NCBI GenBank assembly: GCA_964481385.1
Contig: CAYZTN010000006.1
Coordinates: 1-38,585 of the forward strand
Source of the DNA: UMGS1649 sp964481385
Lineage (GTDB): Bacteria > Bacillota > Clostridia > TANB77 > CAG-465
Direction of reading: 5' to 3'
Length of the DNA stretch: 38,585 bases
In this document: one piece after another, positions 32,797 to 38,585 of the stretch
Layout: each line of letters begins with the position of its first letter
Position numbering within the stretch: position 1 is the stretch's first letter
The notes under the pieces: model-generated
Databases searched by the model: none
The model's input: only the letters and a program-made list of their open reading frames with translations
Told to the model about the DNA's origin: nothing
Translations under genes and position numbers: made by a program

Positions 32797-32910
32797 TGTG
32801 TCATTGGGTGTCATTGGGGACGTTTCTGTTTGACACTTTTTAAAATTATAACTATTTTGGATATCTAAAAGTGTCAAACAGAAACGTCCCCAATGACACC
32901 CAATGACACA
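32797..32910. repeat. Palindromic repeat element, copy 6 (long form, perfect)
   Basis: Perfect 44-bp inverted repeat (32797-32840 and 32867-32910) around a 26-base A/T-rich centre, 114 bp in all. Each arm contains GTGTCATTGGGTGTCATTGG followed by GGACGTTTCTGTTTGACAC. The GTGTCATTGG unit is doubled in tandem in each arm. It is inserted between the bclA-like terminator and the gap promoter. Confidence 0.95.
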
Positions 32911-32929
32911 ATATAGCCTTATTATGTGC

Positions 32930-32964
32930 AAAAATTAGCAACACAGTCAAAACTGTGCTACTAA
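32930..32964 (-). terminator. Rho-independent terminator of the collagen-like gene
   Basis: 13-bp stem with two G-T wobbles on the minus strand (32952-32964 with 32935-32947), 4-base loop, then TTTTT. It begins 42 bases after the stop at 33007. Confidence 0.75.
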
Positions 32965-33006
32965 TTTATATAATATAATCAAATAATCATGCTTTTTCCT
33001 ACACAA

Positions 33007-33717
33007 CTAGACGTATAATGGTGTTAAAGTTATATATGCATTTGTTGAACCATCTTGCAATACAAGATTTGTTACAATAACTGGAGCACCTAATGCGACT
33101 CTATCCCCAGCAACTAAAGTTACTATAGTTGACGCTGAATTAAACTCCGGCGCATCTCTTAAAATAAGTCTTGTGTTTGCTACTTCCGCCCCATTCCTGT
33201 AAATACTTAAAGCAGAGCCGGTTGTTCCCGTTGCACTAAATCCGTAATTAATTAAATACGTTCCAGCAGCATTTACCGTTATTTCAGTAGCTGTTGCTGT
33301 AGAATTTTTTAAAGCATTATTTACATTAAAGCTTACAAGCGTTCCTACGTCAGTCAGTGTTTGAGACGTATTTTTTGTCATTTGCGCTACTGCTAAAGTA
33401 TCAGTTACAACTGTACCCGTAGCACCGGTTGCACCTGTGGCGCCCGTTGCACCAGTAGGTCCAGTTGCACCAGCTGGGCCTTGTACTCCCTGCACACCTT
33501 GCACTCCCATTGGTCCCATTAAACCAGTTGCTCCTGTAGCACCGGTCGCTCCCGTAGCGCCTTTTACGCCTTGCACTCCTTGAACACCCTGAGGACCTGT
33601 TGGACCTATTGGTCCTGGAACTCCTTGAATACCTTGCACTCCTTGAGGACCTGTACAAAATATTGTGTTATATGGCAGACATTCTCTTTGGTTGTTGCCT
33701 GAACAGCAAGAATTCAT
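33007..33717 (-). CDS. BclA-like collagen-repeat spore surface protein
   Basis: 236 aa. A Cys-containing N-terminus (MNSCCSGNNQRECLPYN) is followed by about 26 uninterrupted Gly-X-Y triplets, many GVQ and GAT. The C-terminal ~130-residue domain is Thr/Asn/Val-rich and beta-type, ending AYITLTPLYV, which resembles the trimeric C1q/TNF-like C-terminal domain of BclA. BclA-like proteins form hair-like filaments on the exosporium, with the collagen stalk glycosylated on Thr. No signal peptide is present, as expected for assembly by the mother cell. GGGAG precedes the ATG. A sigma-K-like promoter lies upstream and a terminator downstream, so it is a single-gene unit. Confidence 0.88.
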   Translation of the reverse strand: MNSCCSGNNQRECLPYNTIFCTGPQGVQGIQGVPGPIGPTGPQGVQGVQGVKGATGATGATGATGLMGPMGVQGVQGVQGPAGATGPTGATGATGATGATGTVVTDTLAVAQMTKNTSQTLTDVGTLVSFNVNNALKNSTATATEITVNAAGTYLINYGFSATGTTGSALSIYRNGAEVANTRLILRDAPEFNSASTIVTLVAGDRVALGAPVIVTNLVLQDGSTNAYITLTPLYV

Positions 33718-33755
33718 AAAATATACTCCCTTCTGATTTTACATGTACCTCAATA

Positions 33756-33783
33756 TATTTTATGAAACAAATAATGCTTATGT
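33756..33783 (-). promoter_or_regulatory. Sigma-K type promoter of the collagen-like gene
   Basis: Minus strand AC (complement of 33782-33783), 17-base spacer, CATAAAATA (complement of 33756-33764), matching AC-N16/17-CATANNNTA. It lies 39 bases before the start codon. It is the same pattern as upstream of the Cys-rich pair at 22165. Confidence 0.55.
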
Positions 33784-33869
33784 GAGCAATAAAAATAATA
33801 TTAATATTAGTTATATATTAGCAAAAGAAAAGCCATAGCACATACACTACGACTTTATAACCATTACCA

Positions 33870-34292
33870 TTATATTTCTACAATTATTATAACCGAATCA
33901 GAAATATTTCCATTTACATCTTTTCCATAAATCATATATTCCCCTGGCTCTGTTATTTCGAATTGCAAATCATATGACCACTGAGCTACTCCAACATTTG
34001 GAGTTACACCATTTTCAACCTTTAAGCAAGTATACATCACATTGCTTCCTAACTCATCATTTACTTTGATAATTCCTTTGTTACCTACTCTCTCATACCA
34101 GACAGAAAAATTCATATATGTTTTTTCAGTCTGGTTGCTTTCGTTACTCACATCACTCAAATAATTTTGCTCTTCAAATGTTGCTCTACTACCAATTTTA
34201 GATATTCGTAAACCAATAGTCACTATAACCGAAACTATAACTAGTGAAAATACCACCAAAACAATTAAACTTAAACCTCTTTTATTATTCAT
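33870..34292 (-). CDS. Short pilin-like exported protein
   Basis: 140 aa from ATG 34290-34292. The N-terminus NNKRGLSLIVLVVFSLVIVSVIVTIGLRI has the same basic-then-hydrophobic prepilin-like layout as the proteins at 3318 and 20767. It is followed by a linker and a beta-type domain (SVWYERVGNKGIIKVNDELG to DVNGNISDSVIIIVEI) that looks like a small immunoglobulin-like fold. It lacks the SUMF1 or lectin-like C-terminus of the other two. An ATG four codons upstream directly abuts the AAAGGA site, so the inner ATG is preferred. It is 100 bases after smpB, and dispersed pilin-like genes of this kind are common in Clostridia. Confidence 0.7.
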   Translation of the reverse strand: MNNKRGLSLIVLVVFSLVIVSVIVTIGLRISKIGSRATFEEQNYLSDVSNESNQTEKTYMNFSVWYERVGNKGIIKVNDELGSNVMYTCLKVENGVTPNVGVAQWSYDLQFEITEPGEYMIYGKDVNGNISDSVIIIVEI

Positions 34293-34404
34293 TTTAACTA
34301 CCATTCCTTTCTTTCGTTATACAAAGCAAAAATACCATTAATTCTCAACCACCATAAGTATCTCACAAATCATATACACATTGCAATAGATAAAGTTAAA
34401 TTTA

Positions 34405-34845
34405 TTAATTTTTTTTAGCTAGTTCAATTTTTCTTTGTGCTTCTTTCTTTTTTGCATCTTCACGTTTATCATATATTTTTTTGCCTTTACATAATGCAAT
34501 TTCTACTTTAACCAACCTTCCATCGAAGCCTATATAACGTGGAACTAAAGTGTAACCACCAATTTTAATTTTTCCTACAATCTTGTTTATCTCTTCTTTA
34601 TGGAGTAACAACACTCTATCTCTTAATTCCGGAACATTATTATAGCTTGCTTTGTCGTAAGGAGCAATATACACATTTTTTAGGATTACTTCGCCCGAAC
34701 GTACTAATGCAAACCCATCTTTTAAATTTACTTTTCCCTCACGCACAGATTTTACTTCAGTACCTTTTAGCGCAATTCCGCAAATATACGTTTCAAGTAC
34801 TTCATACCTAAAATTCACTTCTCTATTTGTTGCTACTATTTTCAT
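34405..34845 (-). CDS. smpB: SsrA-binding protein SmpB
   Basis: Partner of tmRNA in trans-translation, which rescues stalled ribosomes and tags incomplete proteins. 146 aa. The conserved SmpB fold signatures are present: ETYICGIALKGTEVKSVREGKVNLKDGFA, the YDKASY-type segment, VPRYIGFDGRLVKVEIALCKGKK and the basic C-terminal tail KIYDKREDAKKKEAQRKIE. The start overlaps the end of the radical SAM gene by 23 bases, and AAGGAAAT lies before it. The tmRNA gene, often adjacent, was not found in this window. Confidence 0.96.
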   Translation of the reverse strand: MKIVATNREVNFRYEVLETYICGIALKGTEVKSVREGKVNLKDGFALVRSGEVILKNVYIAPYDKASYNNVPELRDRVLLLHKEEINKIVGKIKIGGYTLVPRYIGFDGRLVKVEIALCKGKKIYDKREDAKKKEAQRKIELAKKN

Positions 34846-36553
34846 GTTTATTTCCTTTCATTAAATCTAAATATCCATTCACCAATTCTTCTTTTGACAT
34901 AACGGTAATTATATTATCCCATGGCAACGTCGCGTGTACGCTAATTTCTTCTAGCATTGCCTTTGTATCAATATTTGCTTTAGATAAAGCCTCTCTCCAC
35001 ACATCGCTATTAAAAGAAGTTTCAATATAATCAAAATTCGCTCCAAGCTTCACAGCCTCAAATATGGCTTCACACATTCTTGCGTCACCACGCGAAAGAA
35101 GTACAGCTAATTCGCTCTGTTCAAAGTTATCAAAAGTTAGTTTTATATATTCACTATTATTTTTCTCTTTTAAATATCTAGCTTTCATATCTAGTTTTGC
35201 ATGATTATTTATTGAAGAAAATTGCAATACTGTATGTGGTAATGGCGTTAAACTACACATATCTAATTCTACAATATACTTATCAGGAACTTGACCATAT
35301 TCTTCTGTATATAATTTTATTATTTTTGAAGCAACATCAAATATGGTATTCAAATCTTCATATGTTTCTTTTGGCACTCCTAATATGTATTTTAGTTTCA
35401 GCTTATTAAAACCTGCTCTGAACACTTTTCTAGCAATGGTAAGTATCGCATCTTCAGTTATGTCTATTCCGAGAATTCGCCTTAACTCTTCTGTTGATGC
35501 TCCTACGATTACTGTTGGAGTTTCTCCTGTTAATTTATATTGTTCTTTCAAATATGGCAACAACCATAAATTATCTTCAGTTAACTTTACTTCCATAAAA
35601 GATATTCTTTGAACATTAGGTTTTTCTATTTCTTTCACTTTAGTCACAAGCTGTTCAAAATTATCATAGTCAGCAAAACAATTTGTCACTAATGTTACAT
35701 TTCTATTTCCAGTTGCAGATATTCCATTCTGAATATCGGTCAATGCGTGTTCAATATCTTTTGGTTCTACTCCAGAATATATAAATCTATGCTGACACAT
35801 ATTACAGTGCCTTTTGCATCCCAATGTTAACTGCAACATTACGCTATCCATTGGAGTTGATACAAGCGGACTTATTTGACAAACAGGCATTGCATGATCA
35901 TTCATTTTTTTACCATACATTACAGTTATATTTTCTGTATCTTTATGCACAGTGGGTATATATACTCCCTCTATTCTTATAAGAGTAGCTAAAAATTCTT
36001 CTTTTGTCTTATTTTCTTTTTTGCAAAGTATATATTTATCTACTATTTGCTCAGAAATTCTTGTTAAATCTCCCAAAACAAATATGTCTACCATTTTGCT
36101 CATTGGCTTGGGATATGTTGCTGCATCTCCTCCCATAACTATTATTGGATGGGTAATATCTCTTTTTTCAGCCATAATTGGAATGTCGCCTAAATCTAAC
36201 ATATGTAAAAACGTTGTATACATTAATGGAGATGATATTTCTGTAAATATTATATTCATATCTTTTATTTTTCTTTTAGAATCTAATGTATACAGCGACT
36301 CTTTATTTTCTTTTAACAATTGCTCAAAATCTGGCATAACCGCAAAACACCTGTCTTGAGAGCATTCCTTTTTCTTATTTAAGTTATAATACATATCACG
36401 AAGTGTTATACTAGACATAGCCATTTCATAAGGATATGGAAGTGCAAGGCATGTCCTGCATATGATATTTCCTTTTTTTACTATACACCCCACTTCACTT
36501 CCAATATATCTTGAAGCTGTATCTACATTTTTTAAATCTTCTAATTTCAACAT
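34823..36553 (-). CDS. B12-binding-domain-like radical SAM protein (TIGR03960-like)
   Basis: 576 aa. The N-terminal ~220 residues have the pattern CLALPYPYEMAMSSITLRDMYY and IIVMGGDAATYPKP seen in cobalamin-binding-domain radical SAM proteins of the TIGR03960 type. The [4Fe-4S] motif CKRHCNMC gives Cys246, Cys250 and Cys253, followed by a radical SAM barrel (NRNVTLVTNCFADYDNFEQL, LKLKYILGVPKETYEDL). The reaction is unknown for this group; in many Clostridia members sit near rpmA/rplU or RNase G genes. The ATG directly follows the stop of the upstream metallopeptidase fragment (TAAATG), with GAGGT before it. It overlaps smpB downstream, so it is part of a tight operon. Confidence 0.85.
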   Translation of the reverse strand: MLKLEDLKNVDTASRYIGSEVGCIVKKGNIICRTCLALPYPYEMAMSSITLRDMYYNLNKKKECSQDRCFAVMPDFEQLLKENKESLYTLDSKRKIKDMNIIFTEISSPLMYTTFLHMLDLGDIPIMAEKRDITHPIIVMGGDAATYPKPMSKMVDIFVLGDLTRISEQIVDKYILCKKENKTKEEFLATLIRIEGVYIPTVHKDTENITVMYGKKMNDHAMPVCQISPLVSTPMDSVMLQLTLGCKRHCNMCQHRFIYSGVEPKDIEHALTDIQNGISATGNRNVTLVTNCFADYDNFEQLVTKVKEIEKPNVQRISFMEVKLTEDNLWLLPYLKEQYKLTGETPTVIVGASTEELRRILGIDITEDAILTIARKVFRAGFNKLKLKYILGVPKETYEDLNTIFDVASKIIKLYTEEYGQVPDKYIVELDMCSLTPLPHTVLQFSSINNHAKLDMKARYLKEKNNSEYIKLTFDNFEQSELAVLLSRGDARMCEAIFEAVKLGANFDYIETSFNSDVWREALSKANIDTKAMLEEISVHATLPWDNIITVMSKEELVNGYLDLMKGNKHENSSNK

Positions 36554-36793
36554 TTAATCTACCTCATACCTCTGCCAATATTCGTCTGTTCCTACAGTTG
36601 CAAATATTGTATCTAATACATTCGTTATATTTTCCATCTTACATAATATTTTTCTTGCCTTAGTATTTGACATATAATCTTCATCACTTGTCATCATTTC
36701 ACCAAACACTTCCGCCCTATCCTCAGCTTCTGAAAACTTAGAATAAAGTGTTACAAAACACAATTCATTTTTATTATCGTTTCCATATACATA
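36554..36793 (-). pseudogene. C-terminal fragment of the zinc metallopeptidase, out of frame
   Basis: In this frame the sequence reads VYGNDNKNELCFVTLYSKF and then SEAEDRAEVFGEMM, before a Lys-rich helix and TVGTDEYWQRYEVD. The AEDRAE segment is the usual place for the third zinc ligand (Glu) of membrane-anchored HExxH peptidases. It continues the protein encoded at 36774-37433 if one T is removed from the TTT at 36794-36796 (an extra A on the coding strand). A separate small gene starting at TTG 36763 is possible, but it lacks a ribosome site of its own. I read both parts as one broken gene, or as a base-call error. Confidence 0.75.
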
Positions 36794-37433
36794 TTTGCCG
36801 ATCTATATTCTTAACACTATTCGTATACTTAAAATCTTGTGGGTTATATGTATTCCACAACTCATACGCAACATCTATATCAAATTCGAGCTTTATATAA
36901 TATTCTAAAATATGATAAATCTCATGGTGCATTGCTTTTTCAAAATCTTGAGCATTAGATAAAAATATATTAAAATTGCCAGTCGACGTCCTATTTGCAA
37001 GTGCGACATCGTTATTATTAAAACTTTCAACTAAATATATAGATAATTTGTAACCCGCTCTTTGAATTTCATCTATTATGCCAACTGGATATTTAGTAAG
37101 TTCCGCATTTATCTCTTGTAACATATTAAGAGTTGTTTCTTCATCATATAACACATTTGCGTTTATTTTAGGAGCAATTTCTTGCAACACACTTCCATAG
37201 TAAACATTTATATTATAATAAGCTTCTATTGTATTTTTCACTTTTAATATCGTTTCTGTCATATCCTGCTCTGCATTATACTTTACTTCATCTATTAAAT
37301 CTATACTTTCAAAACGGTTCACACCTGTAAGACTTACTATAATTATACGAAAAATTCCAACTAAACATATTAAAGTTAAAAATATAAATATATTTATTGT
37401 TATGGAATATTCTTTCTTTTTTGTCGTTTGCAC
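36774..37433 (-). CDS. Membrane-anchored zinc metallopeptidase, N-terminal part (frameshifted)
   Basis: 219 aa before the stop at 36774. One transmembrane helix (about residues 11-34, ITINIFIFLTLICLVGIFRIIIV) is followed by an extracellular domain. The zinc motif HEIYH lies at residues 170-174 within AMHHEIYHILEYYI, after a beta segment STGNFNIFLSN, the gluzincin-like order. The natural protein should continue through the downstream fragment at 36554-36793; the present end (ICIWKR) is out of frame. The start is GTG 37431-37433 with GGGGAG 5 bases upstream. It lies 19 bases after the membrane protein gene at 37453. Substrate is unknown. Confidence 0.78.
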   Translation of the reverse strand: MQTTKKKEYSITINIFIFLTLICLVGIFRIIIVSLTGVNRFESIDLIDEVKYNAEQDMTETILKVKNTIEAYYNINVYYGSVLQEIAPKINANVLYDEETTLNMLQEINAELTKYPVGIIDEIQRAGYKLSIYLVESFNNNDVALANRTSTGNFNIFLSNAQDFEKAMHHEIYHILEYYIKLEFDIDVAYELWNTYNPQDFKYTNSVKNIDRQICIWKR

Positions 37434-37452
37434 AAAAACTCCCCTCTCTTCT

Positions 37453-38430
37453 TTAGTTTTTTTCTAAATTTTCCACTTTCAAATTATTTAACAAATACTC
37501 TACGTTTATTAAATTGAATTCCTCTCTATGTAACGTCTGTACATTTTCTTTAATTATCAAAACACATTTATCTATATTTAATTCAAATTCATCTGTATAA
37601 GCCAATACGCTTTGTATATTGTTTACTACGTTTTTTATTTCTAAATTATCTTTTCCTTCCAATGTAAGTAAATTTATTGTTGCAATTATTGAATTTGGCT
37701 TTAGTACACCATCAGTAAATTCATAGTTTAAACTGCAATCAATGTAACTTTTTAAATAATCTGATTTTGAATTTATCCTATTGTTTAAAAAAGTTTTCCA
37801 ATCACTGACGTTTACTATTTTTACCTTGTCGTTAACATTAAGCGTTACTTCTTCTCCAAGTATATTCACTTTATACACATATTCCCCAAAAGTTCCAGAC
37901 ACATACTGGTATTTTTCAATATTGTAATCTGTACTAAATTCTTTTACAAACTCCTCTACACTTCTTTTAGATTTTATATAATTTACAATATTACCATATT
38001 GATACGAATAAGATACTAAGGTTACAATCGTTAATACTACAATTATCGCTATGTTTAACATTTTCTTTTTCCATGACATATATTTTACTAATCTATATTC
38101 CAAAACGAAATCTTTAATACACACACCTGTTATAATTCCACAAATAACCACAGCTGTAGACGTTAATGTACTAGTTAACGCACCGATTTCCAAATTGTAT
38201 TTAAAAAGATTAGCCATGAAAGTTGTTATACACGACAATGTAGCCGTAAGAACCGGATGATAAAACTTGTTTACACCTATAATACCCAATATATATAACC
38301 AAGGAAAAATAACAAATATATGTGGTCCTACTACCGTTAAATCTGAAATTATAAACACAAATAACACATAAATCAATCCTTGTGTAAATATCGTTTTTCT
38401 TTCTACCTTTGTAAGGTACATATCTGACAT
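37453..38430 (-). CDS. Polytopic membrane protein with C-terminal extracytoplasmic domain, unknown function
   Basis: 325 aa, no family recognised. About five hydrophobic helices occupy residues 14-150 (including FIISDLTVVGPHIFVIFPW and STAVVICGIITGVCIKDFV). They are followed by a soluble domain of about 170 residues, rich in Lys, Asn and beta-type stretches (YVYKVNILGEEVTLNVNDKVK). GAGGT precedes the ATG at 38428-38430. It is the first visible gene of a unit that continues with the zinc metallopeptidase, radical SAM protein and smpB. The pairing with a membrane peptidase suggests a shared envelope role, as inference. Confidence 0.7.
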   Translation of the reverse strand: MSDMYLTKVERKTIFTQGLIYVLFVFIISDLTVVGPHIFVIFPWLYILGIIGVNKFYHPVLTATLSCITTFMANLFKYNLEIGALTSTLTSTAVVICGIITGVCIKDFVLEYRLVKYMSWKKKMLNIAIIVVLTIVTLVSYSYQYGNIVNYIKSKRSVEEFVKEFSTDYNIEKYQYVSGTFGEYVYKVNILGEEVTLNVNDKVKIVNVSDWKTFLNNRINSKSDYLKSYIDCSLNYEFTDGVLKPNSIIATINLLTLEGKDNLEIKNVVNNIQSVLAYTDEFELNIDKCVLIIKENVQTLHREEFNLINVEYLLNNLKVENLEKN

Positions 38431-38519
38431 AATTCTACCTCATTTCATTTGCTACATTATATACCAAATATCATATGCAAGTCAACGAATTAAAACAAAA
38501 TATTTATTGATATCAATTA

Positions 38520-38549
38520 GTATCATTTGCTGTCATTTGGGACGTTTCG
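38520..38549 (+). repeat. Palindromic repeat element, copy 7 (degenerate or partial)
   Basis: Reads GTATCATTTGC then TGTCATTTGGGACGTTTCG, the left arm and core of the repeat family with the doubled GTGTCATT-type start. The right arm is not visible before the window ends at 38585. It lies upstream of the membrane protein gene at 37453-38430. Confidence 0.6.
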
Positions 38550-38585
38550 GGATTGCTGAAAAAGTAGCACTAAATTACAGCCAAA

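Noticed and set aside
33401..33658. Second minus-strand frame rich in Ser, Arg and Asn
   Set aside because: It is the alternative frame of the Gly-X-Y repeat of the collagen-like gene, which explains its periodic composition.
33718..34404. tmRNA gene near smpB
   Set aside because: I looked for the tRNA-like ends and found none in the gaps on either side of smpB or downstream.
1..38585. CRISPR arrays, tRNA or rRNA genes
   Set aside because: No regularly spaced direct repeats of 25-40 bases, no cloverleaf-like T-loop sequences and no rRNA-like segments were seen.

Overview
The window comes from a low-GC, Gram-positive, anaerobic bacterium, most likely an endospore-forming member of the Clostridia. 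The evidence is A/T-rich coding with strong AGGAGG ribosome sites, an hrcA-grpE-dnaK operon under a CIRCE operator, fermentation by pyruvate formate-lyase and bifunctional AdhE, a YlbJ-type sporulation protein, a BclA-like collagen protein, and sigma-K-like promoters before likely spore-surface genes. Nearly all genes are on the minus strand. No rRNA, tRNA, CRISPR array, transposase or reverse transcriptase was seen.

Layout by coordinate. 1-3074: heat-shock operon (dnaK runs off the left edge). 3245-4644: an exported pilin-like/FGE-sulfatase protein and a small palindromic repeat. 4659-7719: pnp and a P-loop/Asp23-like gene. 7817-8494: a repeat and pgsA. 8602-15488: fermentation operon adhE, a phosphotransferase-fold kinase, pflB, pflA and a small membrane protein. 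15492-17487: a GNAT, a NUDIX hydrolase and a methyltransferase whose 3' end has been rewritten by a repeat. 17531-19034 (plus strand): ylbJ and a small gene with a possible sigma-E promoter. 19176-21861: pyk and a second pilin-like protein with a C-type-lectin-like C-terminus. 22115-22792 (plus strand): two small Cys-containing proteins behind a sigma-K-like promoter. 22940-23680: a membrane-anchored extracellular protein. 24030-32760: the lower-glycolysis cluster, transcribed gap, hypothetical, pgk, DUF4143-type ATPase, hypothetical, tpiA, gpmI, eno. 32797-34292: a large palindromic repeat, a BclA-like protein and a third pilin-like protein. 34405-38430: smpB, a radical SAM protein, a frameshifted zinc metallopeptidase and a membrane protein.

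Together the metabolic genes take triose phosphates to pyruvate (gap, pgk, tpiA, gpmI, eno, pyk) and then to formate, acetyl-CoA and ethanol (pflB/pflA, adhE).

The most interesting signals are these. (a) Two pilin-anchored proteins end in SUMF1/C-type-lectin folds whose last ~120 bases are 48-49% GC, against 23% and 34% in sampled stretches of the same genes. They resemble the variable regions of diversity-generating retroelement targets, although no reverse transcriptase or template repeat lies in the window. (b) A family of palindromic elements around GTGTCATTTGGGACGTTT occurs at six or more sites, from 29-bp hairpins to a perfect 44-bp inverted repeat. (c) A zinc metallopeptidase is split by a one-base frameshift. 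(d) A short leader reading frame sits directly before adhE, and a 15-base motif is shared upstream of adhE and pflB.
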